This document shows, piece by piece, positions 15,069 through 22,849 of a DNA stretch of 64,000 nucleotides. Position numbers and translations under genes: made by a program. The DNA is from a virus. Location: positions 1 through 64,000 of IMG/VR virus record IMGVR_UViG_3300044961_000421, one strand, 5' to 3'. Under the pieces are notes generated by a model, which saw nothing but the letters and a program-made list of their open reading frames with translations, was not told where the DNA came from and did not search any database. Each line of letters starts with the position of its first letter. The stretch's first letter is position 1.

Positions 15069-15300
15069 GTTTTTCTGTTGCCGGGAATCCAAACCCCGCT
15101 TTACCGTTTTTTAGGCGGCAAATGCATAAGCAAAGTTATTGTTTGCTTTTATTTGTTTGCTCTTTTTTACAAGGGTGCTCCTTGAATGCCTCCAGTTACC
15201 TCACAAACTCTGTCGAAACCTTTTCACCCCCATATGTTAGTTTGGTGGAGGTGCTGGGAATCGAACCCAGGTCCAAAGTTGCTACTTCCCCTTCAACGGA
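15069..15300 (-). ncRNA. ssrA: Circularly permuted (two-piece) tmRNA
   Basis: On the minus strand the acceptor piece comes first. It has a T-arm (CTGGG, TTCGATT, CCCAG) and a 3' end CACCTCCACCA at 15243. A short spacer follows, and then the 5' coding piece beginning GGGGGTG (15231-15225) and GGTTTCGAC. GGGGGTG pairs with CACCTCC with a G3-U wobble, the alanine identity element. The tag frame (15146-15111) starts at GCA and encodes ANNNFAYAFAA, then TAA. A terminator follows. Swapped order with a spacer is the permuted tmRNA layout known in alphaproteobacteria and some cyanobacteria. Outer ends are approximate. SmpB is not in the window. Confidence 0.9.
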
Positions 15301-15302
15301 CA

Positions 15303-16040
15303 TTATCTATTATTTAGATTCATTTTTTGCATATCATTCACATACAAAAACAGAACATCAAAAACCATTTGATTTATCCTGTTGAAATAAGGTTCTTTAG
15401 GTAATTCCGTTATTTCATATGCTTTTTTACACAATGAATATTCATTTTCAATTATGTCTTTTATTTCCTGTAGGTTAAAATACCCTTTCCTTACATTTTT
15501 AAGAAATTCAACATCATAAGTTCTTTTTACGAGAACGGTACCGTATCGTAAAATCTCTGTTGCCATTCTCAACAACCTTATGGTATGATAAGCATACTTT
15601 GTATCGTATCCAAATTGATCTACCAATTCCTTTCTCTTCGATCCCATTTTTCCAGTCAATTCACCAGTCATACGCTTATATTGGGAAGTTGCGTATCCTG
15701 TAAATGTGTGAAAAACTCTCTGAGAAATGAAATCATTTCTGTAATCATACATTTGTTTTCCATAACGGGGATCAAATGTTATATTTTCAGAGTAAAGTGC
15801 AACAAAAACATTTGGATTTGCCTTTAAACAGAGATTTACAAAATTTCTGAATTCATAAGATGTCATATCCGAATCTTCTGTTAGTTTCTGTTTGTTTGAT
15901 GTTCCTTTTAGACCAAGATAATGGAATGGGTGTTCCAAAAATACATGGATGAAATCTTCATCCGATTCTTCAGTATGAGTTCCATATCCTCTTGAACCAA
16001 CTAATGATGTAAAAATTATTTTTTCTTCATAATCTTTCAT
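15303..16040 (-). CDS. RlaP-type nucleotidyltransferase (COG3541-like)
   Basis: This is a 245-residue protein. LVGSRGYGTHTEESDED (residues 13-29) holds the GS and D-x-D residues of the polymerase-beta nucleotidyltransferase fold. The helical remainder fits the RlaP/YcgL-type family, often found beside RNA ligases in RNA-repair cassettes. The substrate is unknown; tRNA or RNA end repair is likely here given the ligase and CCA enzyme. It lies directly upstream of the tmRNA gene. Promoter at 16047-16075. Confidence 0.8.
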   Translation of the reverse strand: MKDYEEKIIFTSLVGSRGYGTHTEESDEDFIHVFLEHPFHYLGLKGTSNKQKLTEDSDMTSYEFRNFVNLCLKANPNVFVALYSENITFDPRYGKQMYDYRNDFISQRVFHTFTGYATSQYKRMTGELTGKMGSKRKELVDQFGYDTKYAYHTIRLLRMATEILRYGTVLVKRTYDVEFLKNVRKGYFNLQEIKDIIENEYSLCKKAYEITELPKEPYFNRINQMVFDVLFLYVNDMQKMNLNNR

Positions 16041-16046
16041 ACTTTT

Positions 16047-16075
16047 ATTATATCATAAAAGAAAAGGGGAAGCAA
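16047..16075 (-). promoter_or_regulatory. Promoter with -35 inside a terminator stem, leaderless layout
   Basis: TTGCTT (16070-16075, part of the terminator hairpin), 17 bp, TATAAT (16047-16052), 6 nt, ATG at 16040. Confidence 0.75.
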
Positions 16076-16100
16076 GGATATTTGCTTCCCCTTTTCTTTT
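16057..16100 (-). terminator. Intrinsic terminator
   Basis: A 19-bp perfect stem (16057-16075 with 16082-16100) with a 6-nt loop lies downstream of the 16116-16982 gene. Confidence 0.9.
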
Positions 16101-16115
16101 TTTCAGACATTTAAT

Positions 16116-16982
16116 TTACATTTTAGACAATTCACGAACCAATTTCAATATTTCTTCCAACATTTTCCTATCCGCTTCCGTAAAAGATCCTGATCCAGGA
16201 ACAGGAACATCCGAGCGGTTCAAATATACCCCAAAAGGAGTTCTCGAAAATGTTTCTCCAGGATATAATTGGCGTACAGGTGTTCTCATTACGTTTGTAG
16301 ATGTGGTAATAACTTGTGCTGGTTTCCAATTAGGTTCTTCTCCTGTCAGATCCCATGTACCAGGATAACCAATACCATTTCTATTCTTTTGTTCATACAA
16401 AATGCCTGCTACAACTCTTTTTTGTCCAAGTACAATTTCCCACACATTACGTTTATCTGTTTGGCAAACTAATTGCCTTCCAGAAAACGTTCCTCCTACG
16501 GAAAATGCATCAGCAACGGTACCACCCATCTCTTTTGCTAATTCTTCCGCCACAACTCTAGTTGTTAAAAAGGTAGGATTAATTGGAGCCGGCGGAATGG
16601 GAAATCCAGGAAACGAAACCAAACAATCTGAAGGTTCGACAACATATTTTTCATATCTATATTCCCCTGGTAAATTTAAAGATGCTGCTTCTTCTTTTGT
16701 TAAAGTTAAATTGATGAATTGGAGAGTGTTTAGATTTAATGTTGAATAAGTAATTGTGGGAGTTTTTACAGTCAAATCAAACCAAGTCTTAACTGGCTTT
16801 TTTGCATCAAATGGAGGAGCTTGTACTCCAAACTCAGCTTCAAATGATGTGCGAGTATAATTTTTAAAAATATAGATTTCAGAAACACTATATGTTGCTT
16901 CGTTTGGTTGTGGTTTAAAAATCGGTGCTTGAGCAAATGTTATTCCTACAATTGAAAAAAATAAAATAAAAATATTTTTCAT
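16116..16982 (-). CDS. Secreted protein of unknown function
   Basis: This is a 288-residue protein. A clear signal peptide (hydrophobic residues 4-17, predicted cut after AQA) is followed by a Pro/Thr-rich, beta-strand-like body and a charged C-terminal helix. I recognise no domain. It overlaps the upstream zinc-ribbon gene by 4 nt, has an AGGAG site, and ends at a strong terminator. It would be exported by the infected cell to the periplasm or surface. Confidence 0.7.
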   Translation of the reverse strand: MKNIFILFFSIVGITFAQAPIFKPQPNEATYSVSEIYIFKNYTRTSFEAEFGVQAPPFDAKKPVKTWFDLTVKTPTITYSTLNLNTLQFINLTLTKEEAASLNLPGEYRYEKYVVEPSDCLVSFPGFPIPPAPINPTFLTTRVVAEELAKEMGGTVADAFSVGGTFSGRQLVCQTDKRNVWEIVLGQKRVVAGILYEQKNRNGIGYPGTWDLTGEEPNWKPAQVITTSTNVMRTPVRQLYPGETFSRTPFGVYLNRSDVPVPGSGSFTEADRKMLEEILKLVRELSKM

Positions 16983-17191
16983 ACTTTCTCCTGTGATTTT
17001 TTTCTTTTATAATCTGTTACATACCATCCGTTTCCAACAAATTTTAATCCAAATGTTGAAAAGAGAGATTCTAAATCACCATCACATTTTGTTATTTCCG
17101 CTTGGTCGTGTTTTCGTTTTATATCTTTACTTTTCTGATATAATTCTATTTTTTTACCACATTTCAAACATCTATATTCATAGATCGGCAT
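16979..17191 (-). CDS. FmdB-type zinc-ribbon protein
   Basis: This is a 70-residue protein. MPIYEYRCLKCGKK with C8 and C11, and KFVGNGWYVTDYK near the end, match the FmdB (CxxC_CxxC_SSSS) family of small zinc-ribbon proteins. Their molecular role is unclear. A second member is at 20091-20351. Confidence 0.75.
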   Translation of the reverse strand: MPIYEYRCLKCGKKIELYQKSKDIKRKHDQAEITKCDGDLESLFSTFGLKFVGNGWYVTDYKRKKSQEKV

Positions 17192-17193
17192 AG

Positions 17194-17376
17194 TTAACCT
17201 ATCGTATACGAAACCACGATACCACTAACAACTTCAAGATTTACTCTTCCTGGAACAAAATCACATGTAAGCATCATTGGTTTTTCATCCTCAACACTAA
17301 TTCGAAAGTGTATTTTACGAATTGAAAGAAAATCAATAGCCTCTTGGATTGTCATTCCTATTAATTCATTAAACAT
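17194..17376 (-). CDS. Small protein resembling I78-family peptidase inhibitors
   Basis: This is a 60-residue protein. The C-terminal half (CDFVPGRVNLEVVSGIVVSY) follows the I78 inhibitor pattern of PGR-x-N-[LV]-x-V with a final beta strand. The N-terminal IGMTIQEAIDFL is also typical. No signal peptide is seen, so it would be cytoplasmic. A role in blocking host proteases is only a suggestion. Confidence 0.55.
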   Translation of the reverse strand: MFNELIGMTIQEAIDFLSIRKIHFRISVEDEKPMMLTCDFVPGRVNLEVVSGIVVSYTIG

Positions 17377-17379
17377 ATT

Positions 17380-17643
17380 TTACCTCACTCTTATTGCTAA
17401 TATTTTATCTAATGCTTCCTGTTTTGTCATTCCACAAATCATTCTTGTATACTGAACGGGTTTAGTATACATAAACAATAATATCCAAAATGCTTTTTTA
17501 AATCCTAATTCTTTAAATGGATTTCCAGGAAATTCTTCAACCGTTTCTATAGCAGAAATAACAGATTGTCTGGGAATTAAATCACTATCATCGAACGGAA
17601 TATCATTATATTCAAAAAAACTTTTTTCATTATTTTCATTCAT
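17380..17643 (-). CDS. Hypothetical small protein
   Basis: This is an 87-residue protein, not recognised. It has an acidic N-terminus and a hydrophobic stretch (FWILLFMYTKP). The ATG at 17643 overlaps the upstream stop (ATGAATGA), so it is preferred over the start five codons earlier. Confidence 0.6.
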   Translation of the reverse strand: MNENNEKSFFEYNDIPFDDSDLIPRQSVISAIETVEEFPGNPFKELGFKKAFWILLFMYTKPVQYTRMICGMTKQEALDKILAIRVR

Positions 17644-18088
17644 AGGGAAAATCTCCATACATTTGTTTTAAGATATCTATTTCTTCTTTAGCCTTTTTTG
17701 TTGATGACTCTAAAAGAGACAAACAAGTATTACAGTATGATTCCAAAAAAGATTCATAATTTTTTTCAACATTTTTTAAATAATCTTGGTATTCTTCAAA
17801 TGTCATATTATTTAAATCCAATGTAGATTCAAATTTATTTCTTTCATTCAAAAATTTGATGAATTCTCGTTTCTTCATGATAGCATCTTCTGGAATATTT
17901 AAATTAACCATGTGTTCGGCAATAAAATTTTCGATGCCTTCGATGATCGCAAGAATGTTAGAGATTGCTACAATAGGAATTTTTGCTTCATATAAAAAAC
18001 TCTGAACTACTTCTTCCAAACAAAACAATAGAATTCTAATTTTGTTCAAAATAAAACAACTTTCTTTTACTTTCTGTTGGTCATTCAT
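17636..18088 (-). CDS. Hypothetical helical protein
   Basis: This is a 150-residue, Leu/Glu/Lys-rich protein, probably helical with a C-terminal coiled coil. It is not recognised. It is coupled to the next gene by overlapping stop and start. A CATAAATA late-like box and an AGGTGAT site lie upstream. Confidence 0.6.
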   Translation of the reverse strand: MNDQQKVKESCFILNKIRILLFCLEEVVQSFLYEAKIPIVAISNILAIIEGIENFIAEHMVNLNIPEDAIMKKREFIKFLNERNKFESTLDLNNMTFEEYQDYLKNVEKNYESFLESYCNTCLSLLESSTKKAKEEIDILKQMYGDFPYE

Positions 18089-18099
18089 ATAATTATCAC

Positions 18100-18615
18100 C
18101 TATATATTATTTATGGGTTTCAAAATCATGTTATGGGTTACAAAATCATGTAGATACTTTAATTCATCGTATCCTATATCTCGTTCTTCACAAAAATTGG
18201 AAAGGTAAGAAGAAACGGATAGCAGAATACTACGATGTAAAGCATCAATTCTTGGAAGTATCTTTAATTTGGAAAAATGTTTGATTCCGTTTTCCCATGC
18301 TCTCGCCTCACATAAACATGTGAGATTTTCATAATGTTTATCGAGATACTTATTTTCGATCATGTGTCCATGTTCGTGAATTAAAATTGATGAAATATCA
18401 TGCCAAGAAAGAGATTTTCCTATTTTAATTCTAACTGCTTTTCCATAATATGCTGTTGCATCTATATATGGATAGCTCAGTTCTGATTTACAAAACACAA
18501 CCTTATAATATTTTTTACATTCTTCCAAAATTTTCTCAAAGGTTTCAAATCCTTCATCATTATTCACACACCTTTTCAATTCGTTCAGAGATAATTCATG
18601 ATTATTAGATCCCAT
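18100..18615 (-). CDS. Zincin-type metallopeptidase-like protein
   Basis: This is a 171-residue protein. An HEHGH motif (H80 to H84) in a hydrophobic helix, followed by a downstream Glu-rich helix (CEARAWENG), matches the HEXXH zinc peptidase pattern. The family is uncertain. The ATG at 18615 has AGGAG 5 nt upstream. It overlaps the exonuclease gene. Its 3' end contains a 20-bp tandem duplication (about 18113-18152). Confidence 0.65.
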   Translation of the reverse strand: MGSNNHELSLNELKRCVNNDEGFETFEKILEECKKYYKVVFCKSELSYPYIDATAYYGKAVRIKIGKSLSWHDISSILIHEHGHMIENKYLDKHYENLTCLCEARAWENGIKHFSKLKILPRIDALHRSILLSVSSYLSNFCEERDIGYDELKYLHDFVTHNMILKPINNI

Positions 18616-19246
18616 ACATACTCCTAAACATATCACGAACAGTTATTAATTTATCCAAAAAATCGTTTTTCTTCACTTCATAAATGTCCACTTTCAAATT
18701 ATCCGTCAAGAGTATCATGATTACAATATCATCTATTTTTGTTCCGGTTCTTTCCTCAAATGCTTCAGCATAAAAGGAACCTTGAATAAAGTAGGATTCC
18801 AACCATTCTAATTTTTTCTTTCTCCTGTTTGTTTTGAAATCTATAACCGTTGGTTTACCATCATAAACACAAATACAATCCGAACGTCCAGCAATTTTAT
18901 ATTTATCAGACCAAATTGTTTTTTCTTGGCAATAAATTTCTGTAATCTTTGATAGACTAGGAAGAAATGCTCTGAAATCAACCGTCTCCTTAATAGGTTC
19001 ATTCTTAAGATATTTTTCAACAATTTCATGAAGAGAAGTTCCTCGGCGTGTCGCGGTTGAAGAAATCTTATTTGCCGTTTTCTCTCCGACACGTCTTTTC
19101 CAATTACTAATAGTCTCCTCACTCAAAACGGATAATACTGTAGTGATAGAAGGGTATAAGTTTCCTTCAGGAGTAACATATACCCTTATATCGTTTTCGT
19201 TTCGTATCGGAATATCCGGGATTTCAATGTTGTGTTGTATTATCAT
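18605..19246 (-). CDS. PD-(D/E)XK exonuclease
   Basis: This is a 213-residue protein. RRGTSLHEIVEKYL (67-80), GRSDCICVYDG with D123, and VIDFKTN with D136 and K138 match the RecB/Cas4-like nuclease fold in the MGME1-type phage version. It likely trims or resects DNA ends in replication and recombination. It is downstream of phoH, and its stop overlaps the peptidase gene. Confidence 0.8.
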   Translation of the reverse strand: MIIQHNIEIPDIPIRNENDIRVYVTPEGNLYPSITTVLSVLSEETISNWKRRVGEKTANKISSTATRRGTSLHEIVEKYLKNEPIKETVDFRAFLPSLSKITEIYCQEKTIWSDKYKIAGRSDCICVYDGKPTVIDFKTNRRKKKLEWLESYFIQGSFYAEAFEERTGTKIDDIVIMILLTDNLKVDIYEVKKNDFLDKLITVRDMFRSMYGI

Positions 19247-19260
19247 CTAACTATAGTTTA

Positions 19261-19980
19261 TCACACTTTCTTGTTGGATTCAAGCTTATATTTCATTTCG
19301 ATATAATTTTTCACCAGCTTGCTTCTTACTATGTCTTCGACACCAAATTCTATATACTCAAAATCATCCTTCATCTCAAAAAGGATATCCAAAAATTTTA
19401 ACAATCCTTCTTTTTCATGATGTTTAATCAAATCCGTTTGCGCGTAATCGCCGCAGAAAAAAAGGCGGCAGTTATTACCGGTCCTTGTAATAATCGTATC
19501 AAGTTCTTGGAAATTCATGTTTTGAATTTCATCAACAATAACCAAACAGTTCTCGAAAGTTTTTCCTCGTAAAAAGGATGTGGAAATAAATTCTATATAT
19601 CCTTTTGTTTTCATTACGTCGAGTGCATCCCCTCGTTCAAACAAATCGGAAAGAATATATTTATAGGCAGCCTCGTATTCCGCCATCTTTTCTTTCGCAT
19701 CACCGGGTAGGTGTCCCATTTCCCTACTCTGTACACATGACCGTATAATTACAACTTTGTTATATGGATCACATTTGCTCTTTAATAAAGTTCTAAGAGC
19801 TAAATAAATGGCAATAAAGGTTTTCCCTGTTCCAGCAACACCATGCATTAGAACATTGAACCCTTCTTCCCAAGATTCAAACACATATTCTTGCCCAGGT
19901 GTTTTTGGAACAATATTTCTCAATCTAAATGTAGCATCTATACCATTCATAGTTTTTTTTGTTATTTGTTTTTTTGCCAT
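19261..19980 (-). CDS. phoH: PhoH-like ATPase
   Basis: This is a 239-residue protein. GVAGTGKT (47-54) is Walker A and IVDEIQN is Walker B. GHLPGDAKEKM and the R-T-G-N-N-C-RLFFCGD segment are typical of PhoH. PhoH is common in marine and T4-like phages. It is an RNA or nucleotide-associated ATPase of uncertain role. An intrinsic terminator (20011-20046) lies upstream of it. Confidence 0.9.
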   Translation of the reverse strand: MAKKQITKKTMNGIDATFRLRNIVPKTPGQEYVFESWEEGFNVLMHGVAGTGKTFIAIYLALRTLLKSKCDPYNKVVIIRSCVQSREMGHLPGDAKEKMAEYEAAYKYILSDLFERGDALDVMKTKGYIEFISTSFLRGKTFENCLVIVDEIQNMNFQELDTIITRTGNNCRLFFCGDYAQTDLIKHHEKEGLLKFLDILFEMKDDFEYIEFGVEDIVRSKLVKNYIEMKYKLESNKKV

Positions 19981-20010
19981 TCTGGTCCCTTAAAGATAAG
20001 TAGATACAAC

Positions 20011-20046
20011 AAAAGGTAAGCCGCATTGATATACGGCTTACCTTTT
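20011..20046 (-). terminator. Intrinsic terminator
   Basis: A 13-bp stem (20011-20023 with 20034-20046) is followed on the minus strand by a weak T-run, downstream of the 20091-20351 gene. Confidence 0.75.
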
Positions 20047-20090
20047 GGAGGAGTGAATTTGATATGAAACTCACAACCGTATTTAGAAAA

Positions 20091-20351
20091 TCAAATATCT
20101 TTAATTGTGGAACCAGGATGTGCTTTTTTAATTTCTTTTAATCTACTCCTAAAATCATCATTTGGTTTTATTCTTCCCATTTTCCATGGGTCACCAAAAT
20201 TTGCCTTTGTTACAATTTGTTCAATTTCACAATTTCCGTCACCGGCACAACCTTCCGGTTTTTCAGAAAGAGGCTTTTCCATATCTTTCATTGGAAGAAG
20301 CCTTTCGTATTCATAACCACATTTCTTACATCTGTAGTTGTATAGTGGCAT
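20091..20351 (-). CDS. FmdB-type zinc-ribbon protein, second copy
   Basis: This is an 86-residue protein. MPLYNYRCKKCGYEYERLLP with C8 and C11, a second Cys pair (CAGDGNC) and a KANF-type segment match FmdB proteins. It is more typical of the family than the copy at 16979. It stands alone between terminators. Confidence 0.75.
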   Translation of the reverse strand: MPLYNYRCKKCGYEYERLLPMKDMEKPLSEKPEGCAGDGNCEIEQIVTKANFGDPWKMGRIKPNDDFRSRLKEIKKAHPGSTIKDI

Positions 20352-20476
20352 TTTCGTTTCTCTTATTTTTAAAAATAAGTTATCTCCTAATTTAAAGTAA
20401 TATAATCGTAATCATTAATATTTTTTAATGATGTATTTGTTTATATCTACTAACCAAAATATTATTCATCCTTTTT
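20352..20476. other. AT-rich gap, nothing recognised
   Basis: The 125 bases between two minus-strand genes are very AT-rich. No ORF, tRNA or clear hairpin was found. Confidence 0.5.
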
Positions 20477-20971
20477 CTATACCATAAAAATTTTATCTTT
20501 AAACCATTTCGGCATCGAACGTGGTGGATTCCATTTTGCTAAATGTTGCTTACAAAAAATATAATATTTACGATAGGAGGAAAATGGATCACCATCAACA
20601 TGACAAAATTCTGGCATACAAAGAGGAATTGGTGTAATAGCACCATTCTCTCTCAATGGTGGTGTTGGTAAAGACAATATAGTATCATACGCCTTATGAT
20701 TACGAGCAATAGGATGATTAAAACGAATTCTCCACTCATTATTTAGCGCCTCCGCATAAGATTTCATCCAGTTCCAATTTTCTATACATTCTCGAACCCA
20801 CCTTGATGTAGGGTGGTTGATATAAGACGCTTTATATCCGCAATCAATACCATTCACTCGACAAGCTGTACTCATCATCTGAGCACATTCAAGAGGAATT
20901 TTTACAATATGAGAATCAACATGATAGGAAGCCGAAATTTCAAAATTTTCATCTAATGGAAAGATATTCAT
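20477..20971 (-). CDS. Conserved phage protein of unknown function
   Basis: This is a 164-residue protein. SASYHVDSHIVKIPLECAQM, HPTSRWVRECIENWNWMKSY, then HKAYD and WF near the end match a family widespread in phages and large viruses. It is sometimes labelled as a DNA glycosylase, but I cannot support that label from sequence. The promoter at 20978-21006 selects the ATG at 20971, 30 codons inside the longest frame. Confidence 0.75.
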   Translation of the reverse strand: MNIFPLDENFEISASYHVDSHIVKIPLECAQMMSTACRVNGIDCGYKASYINHPTSRWVRECIENWNWMKSYAEALNNEWRIRFNHPIARNHKAYDTILSLPTPPLRENGAITPIPLCMPEFCHVDGDPFSSYRKYYIFCKQHLAKWNPPRSMPKWFKDKIFMV

Positions 20972-20977
20972 ACTCTT

Positions 20978-21006
20978 ATTATACAATATTATTTCTATGT
21001 TGTCAA
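20978..21006 (-). promoter_or_regulatory. Consensus sigma70 promoter, leaderless layout
   Basis: TTGACA (21001-21006), 17 bp, TATAAT (20978-20983), 6 nt, ATG at 20971. Both boxes match the consensus exactly. Confidence 0.9.
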
Positions 21007-21061
21007 CTTTAAACAATTGTGATACTTTGGTCGAATTCTTCCTTATCTCTATATCCACCAC

Positions 21062-21247
21062 TATCCAAATAAACCCACCTTCGGAGAACCAATTCTATAA
21101 CTTTCTGAAATTCTTCATCATCGACATTTTTTGGCAAATGCGGTGAGAGCAAGATTTTGCCACACCATCATTAGAGAAATGCCTTTCCAATTTACATCCA
21201 AAAATCAAACAAAATTTTCTCTTTTCCGGAATATGTGTATTCTTTTT
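21062..21247. other. Gap with broken small frames
   Basis: There is no confident gene. A 19-codon ORF overlaps the IMPDH stop (ATGA). A Cys-containing frame of about 45 codons continues in frame after the IMPDH TGA. A third frame without ATG (about 21145 down to 21007) encodes a coherent-looking PHLPKNVDDEEFQKVIELVL segment. Together they look like a decayed or frameshifted small gene. Confidence 0.45.
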
Positions 21248-22345
21248 TCATGTCAGTAATCCATGAGGGTGTGATTCTCGTAATCCTGCATGTGTAATTT
21301 CGACAAATCTAGCATTTTCTCTCAGTTCAGCAATATTCATTGCTCCACAGTAAGACATACCAGAACGTAATCCATCGCACAAACCGTTAATAATATTCTC
21401 TACAGCACCCTTATAAGGAACCAATGCCTCGGTTCCTTCGATGAATGCTACACGCTCATTCCTATCTTTTTTGTCGGCAAAAGACGCCGATCCTCGATAT
21501 ACTTTATAGAGAGAACCATTATTTCCTTTTATAACATTTCCTGGTGCCTCTTTTGTTCCGGCAAGCAAACTACCGAGCATCACGGCATTTGCGCCAGCAG
21601 CCAGAGATTTTACAATATCTCCACTTGATTTAATACCTCCATCAGCGATAATACCGCAATTGAAACAATTTCCCGAAAAAATATCCATAACAGAATGTAG
21701 TGTTGGTATTCCACATCCGGTCATAATTCTTGTTGTACACAAAGAACCACCACCAATACCAACTTTAAAAGAAATATTATTTTTGATATAAACATCAATT
21801 TTTTCTAGAGTTAATCCTTTTTGTTTTAGAACATTTATAACTATAGAAATTATATTCTTATATGCTCGTTCTGTCGCAATATTACCAAAAATTACCGGGA
21901 AATTAAATGTTTCCTGCATTTCCATATATCTGGAAACAACATTCAAAACCTTGATATTATCAGCATGAGCCACATCCAAACAAAGAATGTCCGCTCCATA
22001 CTTGATACCAACCTCTACCTGTTCCTTCCAATTATCTTGGACTCCAAATGAAACACCAATAGCACCAGAATCGGGAACACGATCAATATTTCTATATGGT
22101 TCGAGAATACCAATAACTTCTTCTAGTGGAATCGTTCTTGGAATAATAGCCATTCCACCTAAGCGCATCATTTCTGAAACCATATCTTTTCCTGTCACTG
22201 AAGACATGTTTGCAGAAATGATTGGAATTTTGAGCTTAATTCCGGAAATGGTAGTTGAAATGTCAATATCATTTCTGGAACCGCAAGTAGAATATTGTGG
22301 TTCTAGGAGTACATCATCAAACGAAAGAGCCTTTTTAAAGTACAT
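21248..22345 (-). CDS. guaB: IMP dehydrogenase without CBS domains
   Basis: This is a 365-residue protein. LSFDDVLLEPQYST at the start, GIGGGSLCTTRIMTGCGIPT with catalytic C203, DGGIKSSGDIVKSLAAGANA, and RSGMSYCGAMNIAELRENA at the end match IMPDH rather than GMP reductase. It is shorter than the usual 480-500 residues because the regulatory CBS pair is absent. It converts IMP to XMP for GTP/dGTP synthesis, so the phage form may escape host feedback control. It starts just inside the upstream gene end. Confidence 0.85.
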   Translation of the reverse strand: MYFKKALSFDDVLLEPQYSTCGSRNDIDISTTISGIKLKIPIISANMSSVTGKDMVSEMMRLGGMAIIPRTIPLEEVIGILEPYRNIDRVPDSGAIGVSFGVQDNWKEQVEVGIKYGADILCLDVAHADNIKVLNVVSRYMEMQETFNFPVIFGNIATERAYKNIISIVINVLKQKGLTLEKIDVYIKNNISFKVGIGGGSLCTTRIMTGCGIPTLHSVMDIFSGNCFNCGIIADGGIKSSGDIVKSLAAGANAVMLGSLLAGTKEAPGNVIKGNNGSLYKVYRGSASFADKKDRNERVAFIEGTEALVPYKGAVENIINGLCDGLRSGMSYCGAMNIAELRENARFVEITHAGLRESHPHGLLT

Positions 22346-22700
22346 TATATTCTTTTATCCTCTTTTTCATTAAACGCAAAATAGCATTCTTGTTAAATTT
22401 AATGATATCTTTTTCTTCCAAAATAGAAAGAACATAATTTAAGTATTCTGTAGGATTTTCAACAAACATCCAAACGATATTTGTTTGTGTTTCCAACTTT
22501 TCTTGAAGAGCAATGGACAACTCTGCTTCAACAATATCTAATATTGTTTTAGCCAACTTATCTTCGGATTTATATTCATCTCCGGAGTTTCCGAAATAAT
22601 CATCTAGGATATCATCAATACCTTCTGTTTCTAAAAAATTATCACAAACCTTTTTGTTATTTTTCTTAATAATAAATTTTTTCATTATATTATATTTCAT
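22335..22700 (-). CDS. Hypothetical acidic protein
   Basis: This is a 121-residue protein with a Lys/Asn-rich N-terminus, an acidic middle and a helical C-terminus. It is not recognised. It overlaps the IMPDH start by 11 nt and follows a small zinc-type ORF. The start could be the ATG five codons further in. Confidence 0.6.
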   Translation of the reverse strand: MKYNIMKKFIIKKNNKKVCDNFLETEGIDDILDDYFGNSGDEYKSEDKLAKTILDIVEAELSIALQEKLETQTNIVWMFVENPTEYLNYVLSILEEKDIIKFNKNAILRLMKKRIKEYNVL

Positions 22701-22848
22701 CCTTTATCTTTTGTTTCAATTTTTGATCAACGATAGTTCTGTTGCTTCGGCACCATGGACAAGAACCGGAATTCTTACACGAACTATCATATAATCTAGG
22801 TCCATAAATCTTTTTCTTTTTATCGGTTTGCTTTCTTCTCCAACTCAT
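22690..22848 (-). CDS. Small zinc-knuckle-type protein
   Basis: This is a 52-residue protein (MSWRRKQTDKKKK, then CKNSGSCPWCRSNR). The C-x5-C-x2-C pattern in a very basic peptide is typical of small phage zinc proteins that bind nucleic acid. It fills the gap between the RNA ligase gene (2 nt away) and the next gene, which it overlaps. Confidence 0.65.
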   Translation of the reverse strand: MSWRRKQTDKKKKIYGPRLYDSSCKNSGSCPWCRSNRTIVDQKLKQKIKDEI

Positions 22849-22849
22849 A

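Noticed and set aside
20477-20971. Pyrimidine-dimer glycosylase label
   Set aside because: Proteins of this kind are sometimes given that name, but I see no T4 endonuclease V motifs.
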